Shown here in pieces: positions 1-9,287 of a DNA stretch of 64,000 bases. The translations under genes and the position numbers were made by a program. Positions within the stretch are counted from its first letter, which is position 1, and each line of letters starts with the position of its first letter. Source of the DNA: Natrinema altunense (lineage in GTDB: Archaea; Halobacteriota; Halobacteria; Halobacteriales; Natrialbaceae). The notes under the pieces were generated by a model that was not told where the DNA came from, searched no databases, and saw only the letters and a list, made by a program, of their open reading frames with translations. The DNA lies in assembly GCF_000731985.1 (NCBI RefSeq), contig NZ_JNCS01000008.1, positions 62,001-126,000 of the forward strand, written 5' to 3'.

Positions 1-985
1 AATCGCCCTCGGCCGTCGCGTCGTCGTCCTCGCCGTCCCCGTCGGTCGACTCGGCGGCGTTCTCGGCGGCTTCGTCACTGTCGCCGTCGGCGAGGTCGCC
101 GTTCGAGACGGTCACCTGGGCGTTCTGAATGACCTTGCCGCCCATCTCGTAGCCGGGCGTGTAGACGTCGGCGACGGTTCCCTCGGGCTGGTCGCTGTCG
201 ACCTGCATCATGACCTCGTGGCGCTGTGGGTCGGTCTCGGTCCCGGGGTCGGGATCGATCTCGGAGACGTTCTCGTCCTCGAGAATCCGATCGAACTCGC
301 GCAGCGTCATCTCGACGCCGTCCCGGAGGCTCTCGGCGTCGCCGCTATCTTCCTCGAGAGCGCGCTTGAGGTTGTCGCGGACGCCGATGAGTCGCTCGAC
401 GAGGTCCTCGGTGGCGCGATCTTTGATCTGTTGTTGGCGCTTTTTCGCGCGTTTCTTGTAGTTCTGGAAATCCGCCTGCTTGCGCTTGAGCCGGCTTTCG
501 AGGTCCTCGATCTCCTCGCTGTACTCCTCGAGTCGCTCGTCGCGCTCGTCGACGGCCTGCTCGTACTCATCCAGTTCGTCCTGAAGGTCGCCGATGGTTT
601 CGGCCTGTGACTCGATGCGCTCCGTGAGGTCCTCGAGTTCCTCGCGCTGGTGTTTGACGGTCCCGTTGAGATCACGGGCCTCCTCGACGATGGAGCCGAC
701 CTTGCGGGCGAGTTCGTCGTCGTACTCCGTGACCCGATCGAGCACGTGCTGGATGTCCTCGCTCGTTTCGGGCGCGTCGTCGGCGTCGCCGCTCGTCTCG
801 GTATCCTGTTCCGCGTCGGCGTCCGCGCCCGTGGCTGCCGATTCCGCGTCGGCCGCCTCGGGAGTCGGTTCCGATTCCCCATCCGTCGACGCCGCGGGGC
901 CCACGTCGGTCGTCTCGCCGTCGTCGGTGTTCTCCGCGGACGGGACACCCTGGGCTGACGTGTCCGTGCCCTCGTCTTCGCTCAT
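1..985 (-). CDS. grpE: GrpE, nucleotide exchange factor of the DnaK chaperone (3' end outside window)
   Basis: GrpE releases ADP from the Hsp70 chaperone DnaK in the cytoplasm. About 328 codons are visible and the frame stays open to the left window edge, so the C-terminus is missing. Residues 1-75 are a low-complexity acidic Asp/Glu/Ser/Thr region, common in haloarchaeal GrpE. A long charged coiled coil follows at about 80-190, including a basic QNYKKRAKKR stretch typical of GrpE. The beta-domain is seen near 268-292 (VYTPGYEMGGKV). A further acidic tail begins after about residue 300. The ATG at 983-985 is chosen because a TATA-like box lies about 20-25 nt upstream. dnaK would be expected further left, which cannot be seen here. 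Confidence 0.92.
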   Translation of the reverse strand, partial: MSEDEGTDTSAQGVPSAENTDDGETTDVGPAASTDGESEPTPEAADAESAATGADADAEQDTETSGDADDAPETSEDIQHVLDRVTEYDDELARKVGSIVEEARDLNGTVKHQREELEDLTERIESQAETIGDLQDELDEYEQAVDERDERLEEYSEEIEDLESRLKRKQADFQNYKKRAKKRQQQIKDRATEDLVERLIGVRDNLKRALEEDSGDAESLRDGVEMTLREFDRILEDENVSEIDPDPGTETDPQRHEVMMQVDSDQPEGTVADVYTPGYEMGGKVIQNAQVTVSNGDLADGDSDEAAENAAESTDGDGEDDDATAEGD

Positions 986-1004
986 ATGCCAGTCAACGAA
1001 CAGC

Positions 1005-1014
1005 GGTAATAAAA
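1005..1014 (-). promoter_or_regulatory. TATA box of grpE
   Basis: The minus strand reads TTTTATTACC, 20-29 nt upstream of the grpE ATG. This spacing gives a nearly leaderless transcript, as is usual in haloarchaea. I see no clear heat-shock operator next to it. Confidence 0.5.
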
Positions 1015-1163
1015 GGGTTGAGGTAGCCGGATCACGGTGGCCGAGCGGGACCACGGCGTTGCCGTGCAGGGGTGATGACCGTGCTCACCGGTTCGACGGC
1101 CGGTACCGATGGGGCCGCTGCGTCGACGGAAAGCATCATAACAATTGTGTCCGTTCTAGAAGT

Positions 1164-1538
1164 ATGAGTCAAGATAACAGGGAAACCGTCGCGGACGTAA
1201 TGTCAACGCCGCTGGAGACGATTTCGGGAGATGCGACGGTCATGGAGGCCACGAAACGGATGCGCGAGACGGAGATCAACGCGTTGGTCGTTCGAACCTC
1301 GCCGCGGGCGATCATCAGCAGTACGGACGTCCTCGACGCCGTCGCTGCCGGCCGAGACGTTTCGGAGTTGACCGTGTCCGACGTGATGACGACCGACGTC
1401 GAGACCGCCACCCCGGACCTCTACATGGAAGAGGTCGCCGCGATGATGACCACCTACGGTATCAAACACCTCCCGGTCGTCGACGACGACTACGTCGGGA
1501 TGGTCTCCTCGACCGACGTCACCGCCCATCTCTCGTAA
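1164..1538 (+). CDS. CBS-pair domain protein
   Basis: A 124-residue stand-alone CBS pair. Bateman modules of this kind bind adenine nucleotides or similar ligands and act as cytoplasmic energy or ion sensors. The first CBS motif covers about residues 10-65 (VADVMSTPLETIS, then ISSTDVLDAV) and the second about 68-124 (VSDVMTTDVETA, then HLPVVDDDYVGMVSSTDV). No catalytic or DNA-binding domain is attached, so the partner is unknown. The ATG at 1164 is used because the same frame further upstream has an Arg/Ser-rich composition typical of non-coding frames. It is transcribed divergently from grpE. Confidence 0.9.
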   Translation: MSQDNRETVADVMSTPLETISGDATVMEATKRMRETEINALVVRTSPRAIISSTDVLDAVAAGRDVSELTVSDVMTTDVETATPDLYMEEVAAMMTTYGIKHLPVVDDDYVGMVSSTDVTAHLS

Positions 1539-1634
1539 GGTCGACCCCGGAGGTAGTTCGCGGTCCTCGAGCGCGCTGCTCTCGAGACTACCGACACCGG
1601 ACAGTATTTGTATGCCCTGCCCCGACTGTGGCCC

Positions 1635-3071
1635 GTGACGAGGGCAGCGAGCGGCACCGAGACCGCGATCGAACTCCGGTACGAGGACGGGACGATCCGA
1701 ATCGACGGCCTCAGTGAGTCGTCGGTCCCGCCGTCGACGCTCCGACCGTCGGTCCCCGCTCTCGAGGCCGACTCCCGAACGAACGGTTGGCGGGTTCCCG
1801 CCGGCAGCTACGCCGATTTGCGGGCCGCCATCGCGGAGACCGACCTCGCGGTCGACGATCGCGTCCTCGACCTCGCGTCCGTTCCGGCGCTCCGGTCGGC
1901 GTACGAACTCCGCGACTATCAGGCGACGGCGCTCGAGACCTGGCTTGCGACCGACCGCTGGGCCGACGGCCCCGCTCTCGAGTCCGTCGGGCGAGCGCCC
2001 GCCGGGGTCCTCGAACTCCCGACCGGCAGCGGGAAGACGGTCATCGCGCTGCAGGCGATCGAGCGGCTCTCGGTCCCGACGCTCGTCGTCGTCCCGACGA
2101 TCGACCTCCTCGAGCAGTGGGAGCGCGAACTCGACCGCGAGTTCGACGTTCCGATCGGGCGCTTCGGCGGCGGGGAGCAGCGCCTCGAGCCGATCACCGT
2201 CTCGACGTACGATTCGGCGTATCTCAAGGCGGATTCTGTCGGCGACCGATTCGGTTGCGTCGTCTTCGACGAGGTCCACCACCTCGGCGGCGAGGGGTAT
2301 CGCGAGATCGCCCGGCTGCTCGCCGCGCCGGCGCGCCTCGGGCTGACCGCGACGTTCGAGCGGCCCGACGGGGCCCACGAGGTCATCGAGGAGATCGTCG
2401 GCCCGCTGGTCCATCGGGTCGACGTGGACGAACTCGCGGGGGACCACCTCGCGAACTACGACGTCAAGCGGCTCGCGGTCTCGCTCACCCCCGAAGAACG
2501 TGCGGAGTACGACCGCACGCAGGGAATTTTCACGGAGTACCTCGCGAAGTCGGGCATCGACATGCGGAGCGGTTCGGACTATCAGGAACTCGTCAAGCGA
2601 TCCGGCACCGATCCCGAGGCTCGCGAGGCGCTGCTCGCCCGCCAGCGCGCGCGGGAACTCATGCTCGGCAGCGAGAACAAACTCGAGGCGCTGGCGGGGA
2701 TTCTCGACGACCACCGCGGCGAGCGGACGATCGTCTTTACCGCCCACAACGACCTCGCGTACGACGTCAGCGAGCGGTTTCTGATCCCGACGATCACCCA
2801 CCAGACCGGTGCCGCGGAGCGCCGGGAGATCCTGGAGCGCTTTCGCGAGGGGACCTATACCCGGATCGCGACCTCGAACGTGCTCGACGAGGGCGTCGAC
2901 GTGCCCGATGCAACCGTCGCCGTCGTGCTCTCCGGCAGCGGCAGCGAGCGCGAGTTCACGCAGCGACTCGGGCGAATCCTGCGGCCGACCGCCGACGGCG
3001 GACGCGCGCTGCTCTACGAGGTCGTCAGCGAGGAGACAGGGGAGGTACGCGTCGCCGATAGACGGCGGTAA
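1635..3071 (+). CDS. XPB/Rad25-like DEAD/DEAH superfamily 2 helicase
   Basis: A 478-residue SF2 helicase resembling archaeal XPB (Rad25), proteins linked to DNA repair and promoter opening. Walker A is LPTGSGKT, Walker B is VVFDEVHH (a DEVH box) and motif III is LTATFER. The C-terminal RecA fold has IVFTAHND and the arginine-finger motif VI QRLGRILRP. An N-terminal domain of about 90 residues precedes the helicase core. The frame is open from an ATG at 1608, but GTG 1635 is preferred because a TATA-like CAGTATTTGT (about 1597-1606) lies 25-30 nt upstream and would place transcription start beyond the ATG. In many archaea this helicase neighbours a DUF790/Bax1-type nuclease; none is present here. 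Confidence 0.88.
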   Translation: MTRAASGTETAIELRYEDGTIRIDGLSESSVPPSTLRPSVPALEADSRTNGWRVPAGSYADLRAAIAETDLAVDDRVLDLASVPALRSAYELRDYQATALETWLATDRWADGPALESVGRAPAGVLELPTGSGKTVIALQAIERLSVPTLVVVPTIDLLEQWERELDREFDVPIGRFGGGEQRLEPITVSTYDSAYLKADSVGDRFGCVVFDEVHHLGGEGYREIARLLAAPARLGLTATFERPDGAHEVIEEIVGPLVHRVDVDELAGDHLANYDVKRLAVSLTPEERAEYDRTQGIFTEYLAKSGIDMRSGSDYQELVKRSGTDPEAREALLARQRARELMLGSENKLEALAGILDDHRGERTIVFTAHNDLAYDVSERFLIPTITHQTGAAERREILERFREGTYTRIATSNVLDEGVDVPDATVAVVLSGSGSEREFTQRLGRILRPTADGGRALLYEVVSEETGEVRVADRRR

Positions 3072-3271
3072 CGATCCCCTCACCGGCTTCCGGGAGCCGG
3101 TCGGCCGACGGTTCGGTCGGCATCGATCGGTCCCCGTCGATGCGGGCGGTCGTCCCGCGGCCGACTGCAGCGCTGCTCGGGTTGCTGGACACCGATCGCA
3201 CTCGAGACGGCGTCGCTGGCGGCGACGGGAGCGAAACGCGATCGGGTATCCGCGGTCGTCCGTCCGGAGTC

Positions 3272-3481
3272 TCAGTCCGAGACCGGCTGCACCTCGGCTT
3301 GATCGGAGCGGGAGGCGACGTAGCGGGCGACTTCGATGTGGGTATGGGTTTCGACGAGGTGATCCTCGAGCGTCCGGTCGAGTTCGAGCACGTCGCGGCA
3401 GATCGGACACTCGACCGGCGGTTTGAATACCATCTGTTCGTCACTCTCCGCCCGGTCGAGGGAAATCGATACAGCATGCAT
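3272..3481 (-). CDS. Small C2H2-type zinc finger protein
   Basis: A 69-residue protein with one CCHH-type finger: CPIC near residues 25-28 and HLVETHTH near 41-48. A shorter product would start at the internal Met codon at 3431-3433 (53 residues), just ahead of the finger (MVFKPPVECPIC). Small single-finger proteins are abundant in haloarchaea and probably bind nucleic acid or protein, but the target here cannot be stated. The gene stands alone on the minus strand between two plus-strand genes. The start is uncertain; the family assignment rests on the metal-ligand spacing only. Confidence 0.7.
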   Translation of the reverse strand: MHAVSISLDRAESDEQMVFKPPVECPICRDVLELDRTLEDHLVETHTHIEVARYVASRSDQAEVQPVSD

Positions 3482-3713
3482 ATGCCCGCGGATCCGTAAT
3501 CGCGGCCGGTCGGGACGGACTCGAGCACCGCCGCGGTCGACGCGTCGTGGACGTCCTGCTGCCGGACTGTCGGTTAGTACCGTACGCCGGCCGGGCCGAT
3601 GGACATCACTGAGACGGCGCGAAACGTCAACCGCCAGGACAGCGGTGGTTCGGCCGGGACGGTGGGAGACGCAGCGCAAAGGCGTTTCCTCGAGCGGGTC
3701 GTACTCCGGCGGG

Positions 3714-4274
3714 ATGACTGAGGACCCGCCGACCGACTGGCAGTTCGAGACGGTGTTTGCAGACGCGCTCGAGGCGGTTCCGGACGAGCAGTTCGACCGC
3801 GACCGATTCGTTCCGGGCGTCGGGCCGCTGTCGGCGGCCGTCACGCTCGTCGGCGAGGCACCGGGGAAGCAGGAGGTCACGCAGGGCGAGCCCTTCGTCG
3901 GACGGGCGGGGCAGCAACTGGACCGCGCGCTCGAGGCGATCGGCTCCGACCGACGGGATCTGTACGTGACCAACCTGGTGAAGGTGCGACCGCCGGAGAA
4001 CCGCGACCCCCGCGCCGACGAGATCGAGGCCTGGCGGCCGGTGCTCGAAGCCGAACTCGAGCGCGTCGATCCGGCCGTGCTCGTCCCGCTGGGGAGTTTC
4101 GCGACGGGCGAACTCCTCGAGACCGACGCGACGATCACCGACCTGCACGGGCGGGCGTTCGAGCGTGAGGGGCGGACCGTCGTGCCGGCGTTCCACCCGG
4201 CCGCGGCGCTGTACGATCGCAGCAAGGTCGACGCCGTCGAGTCGGATCTCGAGACCGCTCTCGAGGCAGTATAG
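3714..4274 (+). CDS. Uracil-DNA glycosylase family 4-like protein without Fe-S cysteines
   Basis: A 186-residue UDG-superfamily protein, expected to remove uracil from DNA at the start of base-excision repair. Motif A is GEAPG at residues 47-51, followed by PFVGRAG at 61-67; the C-terminal active-site loop is HPAA at 161-164. Canonical family-4 enzymes carry a [4Fe-4S] cluster on four cysteines. This protein has no cysteine at all: the usual KCRPP is KVRPP (Val91) and the usual ACRP is AWRP (Trp107). The fold and catalytic motifs are kept, so it is probably an iron-free paralogue rather than a broken gene. ATG 3714 gives the normal N-terminal length. Confidence 0.85.
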   Translation: MTEDPPTDWQFETVFADALEAVPDEQFDRDRFVPGVGPLSAAVTLVGEAPGKQEVTQGEPFVGRAGQQLDRALEAIGSDRRDLYVTNLVKVRPPENRDPRADEIEAWRPVLEAELERVDPAVLVPLGSFATGELLETDATITDLHGRAFEREGRTVVPAFHPAAALYDRSKVDAVESDLETALEAV

Positions 4275-4390
4275 TGTCCCGGCGTTCGGTCCACCGGCGG
4301 TGGGCGCTTTCGTCCCTGCCTCAACTCCGCGCCGGGTCGCTCGTTGCGTCCATTGATGACGTTCCCGCACGTACTGTCCCCCGATGACCG

Positions 4391-4678
4391 ATGCGTAAGT
4401 CCCATATCGCGGTTCTCGACCGTCTCGTCGACGGGGAGACGGCCGTCCTCCTGCTCGAGGCCGAGGGAGACGTAGTCGGCGAGCGAACCGTCGCCGTCGA
4501 GACGCTGCCCGAAACCGGCCGCCACGAGGGTGCCGTCTTCGAGGTGATCGTCGCGGAGGACGCGCTGCTCGAGGCCACGTACCGGGCGGATATCGAACGC
4601 GAGCGTCGGGAGTCGACGCGGGAGCGGTTCGATCGGCTGTCGGAACGGCTGTCGGACGCCGATCGCGGCGAGGAGTAG
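4391..4678 (+). CDS. DUF3006 family protein
   Basis: A 95-residue protein whose first 60 residues match the DUF3006 pattern: a conserved IAVLDRLVDGETAVLLLE start, then strands that form a small beta-barrel-like unit. The tail from about 65 is a charged helix (RERRESTRERFDRLSERL). DUF3006 has no established biochemical role; in bacteria its members sit beside hydrolases or competence-like genes, which is not the case here. It lies on the plus strand, 116 nt after the uracil-DNA glycosylase gene. The region from 4679 to the next start at 4961 holds no convincing gene. Confidence 0.75.
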   Translation: MRKSHIAVLDRLVDGETAVLLLEAEGDVVGERTVAVETLPETGRHEGAVFEVIVAEDALLEATYRADIERERRESTRERFDRLSERLSDADRGEE

Positions 4679-4960
4679 CACCGCTCGGCCGGAAGCGGAA
4701 TCGAACGGGAGGGGAGGCCGAACCGGGATGGTTCGGGGGGATGACAGGCGGCGACTACGTCCGTGTGGACCGCAGTGTGCCGCCAGTGCCATCTTTCACG
4801 GGGAGTGCATTAGCAATGGTGCCAAACTGTATCGGTGGGTGACTCGTTCGTCTCCGTCCGGTTCGATCCCTTCTTCCCTCGACCGCGGTACGGACCGGCT
4901 GGACGCGATCGGGATGGTCCAATGGATAGCTTCAAGACGGTTCTCGAGCCAGGAACGGCT

Positions 4961-5461
4961 ATGCTACGATCGTTCGACGGGACGGAACCGCAGGTAGCCG
5001 ACTCCGCGTACGTCGACGACGCCGCGGTCGTCATCGGCGATGTCGTCATCGAGGCGGACGCCAGCGTCTGGCCGAACACGACGCTGCGCGGCGATCACGG
5101 GACGATCGTCGTCGGCGAGGGGGCCAACGTTCAGGACAACGCCGTCCTCCACGAGGCGACCGAACTCGCACCCTACTCGACGGTGGGCCACAGCGCCATC
5201 GTCCACGACGCCACCGTCGCCGAACGCGCACTGGTCGGGATGAACGCGGTCGTCCTCGACGGCGCGCACATCGGCGAGGGGGCCGTCGTCGCCGCCGGCA
5301 GCGTCGTCACCGAAGGCACCGAGATCCCGGCATCGACGCTCGTCGCCGGGACGCCCGCAGAACCGAAAACGGAGATCGAAGATGCCCACCTGCAGGCGAC
5401 GGCCGACCGGTACGTCGACCTCTCGACGGAGCACGCTGAGACGTCCGAACGGCTCGACTGA
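4961..5461 (+). CDS. Gamma-class carbonic anhydrase family protein (left-handed beta-helix)
   Basis: A 166-residue hexapeptide-repeat protein of the gamma-carbonic anhydrase (Cam/YrdA) family, which interconverts CO2 and bicarbonate or acts as a related acyl-CoA-dependent enzyme. Repeated V/I-G-[DE]-x-[AV]-x-V hexapeptides run from about 18 to 125. The likely metal ligands are His64 (AVLHE), His77 and His82 (VGHSAIVH), matching the H-x4-H spacing of the methanogen enzyme. The start MLRSFDG at 4961 fits the family; the frame is open further upstream and a second ATG lies at 4922. The gene ends 18 nt before a convergent amidohydrolase gene. Substrate specificity cannot be settled by sequence. 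Confidence 0.88.
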   Translation: MLRSFDGTEPQVADSAYVDDAAVVIGDVVIEADASVWPNTTLRGDHGTIVVGEGANVQDNAVLHEATELAPYSTVGHSAIVHDATVAERALVGMNAVVLDGAHIGEGAVVAAGSVVTEGTEIPASTLVAGTPAEPKTEIEDAHLQATADRYVDLSTEHAETSERLD

Positions 5462-5479
5462 CGCCGGTCGAAGCCGACG

Positions 5480-6523
5480 TTAGCGCGTGCGCTCGTCGTC
5501 GCCCACACCGGAGACGACCTCGCGAACGTCGTCGACGCCCGCCCGGCGAACCACGGCCCGGGCCGGATCGCGCGCGCCGGCGAGGTTGTCCGAGTCGCCG
5601 TCGAGGACCAGCAAACGGGCCTCCCGCCCGGGTTCGACCAGCCCGTACTCGAGACCGGCGATCTCGGCCCCGTTGATCGTCGCCATCCGGAGGATCTCGG
5701 CAGCCGGCAGTGTGGAGAGCTTCGCGAGGAACTCCATCTCGCGGAACATCGACGGCGAGTTGAGCATCACGTTGTCCGTCCCCAGCGCGAGCGTCGTCCG
5801 CTCGTGTAAGTCCTCGTAGGGCGACAGCCCCACGTCGGTCACGAGGTTCGAGCGCGGGCAGACGACGATCGGTATCTCGCTGTCCGCGATCCGCTCCAGG
5901 TGAACCCGTTCGGGGTGAACCATGTGTACCAGGAAGTCAGGATCGAGGTCCAGCGCCGGGTTGATGTCGCTCTCGTCGACCTCCCCAGCGTGGATGCCGA
6001 ACGGTTTGCCCGCCTCGCGCGTCGCCGTCCGCTCCCGATCGAAGCTGTCGTCGTTGGCCCCGCTCGCGCCGAACCCGTCGCCCGCGTGCATCGCGTCGAT
6101 CGACCCGCGTGCGAACGACAGCGCGTCGATCGCGAGGTCGCTCGCGGCGTCCTCGAGCGTTCGGACCCCCTCGACGCCGCCCTCGCGGAAGTCCAGACAG
6201 GCCGCCGTCCCGGCCCGTTGCATGAACTGCAGCGACCGTCGCATCGCGGCGGCGAGGTCGTCCTGCGAGGCGTCCCGCAGGAGCCGATGTTTCAGACCGT
6301 CGGGCGGCGCGACCAGTTCCTCGAGCGAGAGCCCGCCGCCGGCCTCCTTGGCGATCGAGTCGCCGATGTGGGTGTGGGCGTTGACGAACGCCGGCAGAAT
6401 GATGTCGTCGCTCTCGACCGGCGTCTCCTCGACCGCCTCGATGCGGCCGTCGTCGTCGATCACGACCCGCCCCTCGACGGGCTCGAACTCGCGGCCGCGA
6501 AGGATCGTTCCCGTTCGTTCCAT
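5480..6523 (-). CDS. Amidohydrolase family protein (cytosine deaminase / chlorohydrolase-like)
   Basis: A 347-residue metal-dependent hydrolase of the amidohydrolase superfamily. The metal-binding HTH motif is at residues 50-52 (VNAHTHIGD). A second conserved His appears in GIHAGE and another in LVHMVHPE; the catalytic Asp is in LGTDNVM near the C-terminus. The N-terminal strands (residues 5-45) form the usual small beta-sandwich around the barrel. Typical reactions are deamination or hydrolysis of purine, pyrimidine or imidazole derivatives; the substrate is not identifiable. ATG 6523 is chosen because the upstream part of the frame is Arg-rich and looks non-coding. Confidence 0.85.
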   Translation of the reverse strand: MERTGTILRGREFEPVEGRVVIDDDGRIEAVEETPVESDDIILPAFVNAHTHIGDSIAKEAGGGLSLEELVAPPDGLKHRLLRDASQDDLAAAMRRSLQFMQRAGTAACLDFREGGVEGVRTLEDAASDLAIDALSFARGSIDAMHAGDGFGASGANDDSFDRERTATREAGKPFGIHAGEVDESDINPALDLDPDFLVHMVHPERVHLERIADSEIPIVVCPRSNLVTDVGLSPYEDLHERTTLALGTDNVMLNSPSMFREMEFLAKLSTLPAAEILRMATINGAEIAGLEYGLVEPGREARLLVLDGDSDNLAGARDPARAVVRRAGVDDVREVVSGVGDDERTR

Positions 6524-6690
6524 ACGCGTCAGTTCTCGGTCAGTGCCTTCAACGGTTCGGGGTGGGATCGGGAGACGGCTCGCAACTGCAGTCATCGCGT
6601 CGGTCCTCCATCGAAGAAGCAGGGGCGAGCCTGCATCGGCTCCCCGGCCGTCCCGTCGGAGACGGCGGCCGTCACAGCCGTCGGGCACCG

Positions 6691-7923
6691 CTACTCGACG
6701 AACTGATCCAGGGTCGCGTCCATCCCGTTCCGGGCCTCGCTGACCAGCGCCCCGTCGATGTCCAACCCGAGTACGTCCACCGCCGCCCGCCCGACTCGGT
6801 CGCGCAGATCGCTCGGCGAGTAGACGCCGAGTCGCCACTGGGAGAACTGGGCCGCCCGCAGCGCCTCCACGAGCGGCGACTGCTGGCCGAGTTGTCGGAT
6901 CTCGCCGTTGACCATCACGCGGGTCGTCGATTCGGTCATCGACGGGCGACTCGGCACGTCGAGGATGACGTGTGCCGGATCGACCCCCGCCCGATCGCCG
7001 ATCTCGCGCTCGAACTCGCGGATCGTTCCGTGCTCCGACTCGATAATCCCCCCGGGGACGTCGTTCATCTCGGCCCACACCGCCCGCTTGAACAGCTCCC
7101 GCTGGTCCAATCGCCGGGAGAACTCGCTCGTCGCCGCACACGATCGCAGGGCCGCGATCAGATCGTGATCGTCCATCCGCTGGAGGGTCTCGGCGTCGAT
7201 GTCCGGCTCGGACGCCTCGAGCAGTCGTTCGGTCGCCCGGCGGAGCATCGCCTTGCTGATCCGGGCGACGCTGTGGCTGTAGACGGTCGGGTTCATCAGC
7301 GCCCGCGCGACCAGCAGGCTCTCGGCGGTCTGGACGTTGCCCTCGTCGAGGACGAGTTCGCCGTCGGCGAAGGTCAGTTCCCGGACCAGCCGGCCGTGAT
7401 CGATCGTTCCGTAGGGAACGCCGGTGTGGTGGGCGTCGCGCACCAGATAGTCCATCCGATCGACATCGAGTTCGCCCGAGACGAGTTGGCCGAACCGGCC
7501 CTCACCGGCGACCAGTCCCGCGACCGCCTCGGGTTCGAGGTCGTGCTCCCGAAGCACGTCCCCGACGGCCCCGTCGGCGAGCAGGTCGTCGACGTCGTCG
7601 TGGTAGCGCCCCGTTCGACGGTAGGTCAGCGACTCGAGGTTGTGGCTGAACGGGCCGTGACCGACGTCGTGAAGCAGGGCGGCGGCGTGAATTCGGCGGG
7701 CTCGTCGCCCCTCGATCCCGAGTCGCTCGAGGGCTTCGCAGGCGAGATGATAGACGCCGAGGCTGTGTTCGAAGCGAGTGTGGTTGGCCGAGGGGTAGAC
7801 CAGGGAGACGGTGCCGAGTTGGCTGATGTGTCGCAACCGCTGTACCGCTGGCGTATCCAGCAGATCACGGGCGACGCCGTCGACCTGAATGTGATCGTGG
7901 ACGCTGTCCTTGATGATCTTCAT
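6691..7923 (-). CDS. HD-domain phosphohydrolase, dNTPase-like
   Basis: A 410-residue HD-superfamily protein related to dGTPase/SAMHD1-like enzymes, probably a nucleotide triphosphohydrolase or a nucleotide-binding regulator. Metal ligands: His in FEHSLG (residue 53), the HD pair in LLHDVGHGPFSH (85-86), and a downstream Asp in the ELDVDRMDYLVRDAH segment that is highly characteristic of this family. The C-terminal 200 residues are helical. The second Met, at 7923 (MKIIKDSVHDH), is the family-typical start; an upstream ATG at 7950 adds nine unconserved residues. It lies downstream of and divergent from nothing in particular: both neighbours are on the same strand with gaps of 90-170 nt. Confidence 0.88.
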   Translation of the reverse strand: MKIIKDSVHDHIQVDGVARDLLDTPAVQRLRHISQLGTVSLVYPSANHTRFEHSLGVYHLACEALERLGIEGRRARRIHAAALLHDVGHGPFSHNLESLTYRRTGRYHDDVDDLLADGAVGDVLREHDLEPEAVAGLVAGEGRFGQLVSGELDVDRMDYLVRDAHHTGVPYGTIDHGRLVRELTFADGELVLDEGNVQTAESLLVARALMNPTVYSHSVARISKAMLRRATERLLEASEPDIDAETLQRMDDHDLIAALRSCAATSEFSRRLDQRELFKRAVWAEMNDVPGGIIESEHGTIREFEREIGDRAGVDPAHVILDVPSRPSMTESTTRVMVNGEIRQLGQQSPLVEALRAAQFSQWRLGVYSPSDLRDRVGRAAVDVLGLDIDGALVSEARNGMDATLDQFVE

Positions 7924-8011
7924 TGGTTTCTGTTGGGCCCGTTCGTACAAAAACTGTCGTCCCCGGGTGTCGATCCCGTCGACTGCGTTGCCGTCGTCTC
8001 CGACGGACCGA

Positions 8012-9134
8012 TTACGGCGACACCCACTCCCCGCGGTCGTCGCTGCGTTCGATCGCGTCGAGTACCTGCTGGGCGGCGAGCCCGTCGTCGAAGTTCGGCT
8101 CGAACTCGTGTCCGTTTGCGACCGCGCTGAGGAACTCGTAGTTCTCGTGGACGAAGGTGTGTTCCCAGCCCAGCACGTGGCCCGGCGGCCACCAGTGGTC
8201 GACGTAAGGGTCGCTCTCGTCAGTGACCAGGATCGTCTCGTAGCCGCGGTCGCCCTCGCGGAGCACCTCGAGTTCGTTCAGGCGCTCGAGGGAGAACCGC
8301 AGACTTCCGTTCGAGCCGTGGATCTCGATCGTGTGGTCGTTCTTGTGACCCGTCGCGAACCGCGAGGCCTCGATCGTCCCCATCGCGCCGTTTTCGAACT
8401 CGAGGTGCGCGGCGTAGGCGTCATCGACCGTAACCGGTCTCGTTTCGTCGTCGCCCTCGACCGGCCGTTCGTCGACGAACGTCTTCAGGTGCCCGCTGAC
8501 CCGTTCGATCCCGCCGGCGAGGTCGTCCGAACCGACGAGAAAGCGGAGCAGATCGACCGTGTGCGCCCCGAGATCGCCAAGCGCACCCGACCCCGCGAGT
8601 TCCGCGTCGTTGCGCCACGACCACGGGGCCTCGGGGTCGACCAGCCAGTCCTGCAGGTAACGGCCGCGGACGTGGCGGATCTCGCCGAGGTCGCCGTCCT
8701 CGAGCAACGCCTTGGCGTACTGGATCGCGGGCACGAACCGGTAATTGAACGCACAGCCGGCGGGTACGTCGTCGCCCGCCGTGCGCGCCGCCTCGGCCAT
8801 CGCGTCCGCCTCCTCGAGCGTCGGCGCGAGCGGCTTCTCGCAGAAGACCGGCGTTCCGGCCTCGAGCGCGGCGACCGACGGCTCGCGGTGGACGTGATTG
8901 GGACCGAGATTGTAGAAGACGTCCACGTCGTCGATGACCTCGACCCAGTCCGTCGAGATCGACGCGAACCCGAGACGGTCGGCGGCCTCGGTAAGCGCGT
9001 CCTCGTCGCGACCGACGAGGACGCTGCGTTCGATCTCGGGCGCGTCCGGGAAGAACATCGGCAGTCGCGCCATCGCGTTCGCTGTGTGCCTTGCCCATGA
9101 ACCGATAGCCGAGCACGCCGACCTCGAGCGTCAT
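8012..9134 (-). pseudogene. Gfo/Idh/MocA family NAD(P)-dependent oxidoreductase, frameshifted near the N-terminus
   Basis: These enzymes oxidise sugars, inositols or similar substrates with NAD(P). The body (353 codons from an ATG at 9073) has the diagnostic CEKPLA motif, the following Rossmann half and the C-terminal alpha/beta substrate domain. The missing first strand is encoded in another frame from ATG 9134 (MTLEVGVLGYRFMGKAH), which carries the glycine-rich dinucleotide loop. The two frames join exactly if the T at plus-strand position 9083 is removed, restoring GKAH-ANAMARLP. So the locus has a one-base insertion. Either this is a sequencing error in a functional gene or a recent inactivation; everything after the shift is intact, which favours an error or a very young lesion. 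Confidence 0.85.
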
Positions 9135-9287
9135 GGGCGGTCGTTCATCGCCCTCGCAGTTAGCGCTTTGCCGTGTATCGACGGCACCGAGCCGTCGGTC
9201 GAGTCGACCACGTGCGCCCAGCGGCCCCTCATTGACGATCGCCGCAGCCGCACGCTCGGAGTGAGGACCAACGCGAGCGGGCGTAGC

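Noticed and set aside
1203..3410. 735-codon open frame on the minus strand across the CBS protein and helicase
   Set aside because: Antisense frame of two well-supported genes. It is very Arg/Asp/Leu rich without any domain pattern, as expected in high-GC DNA.
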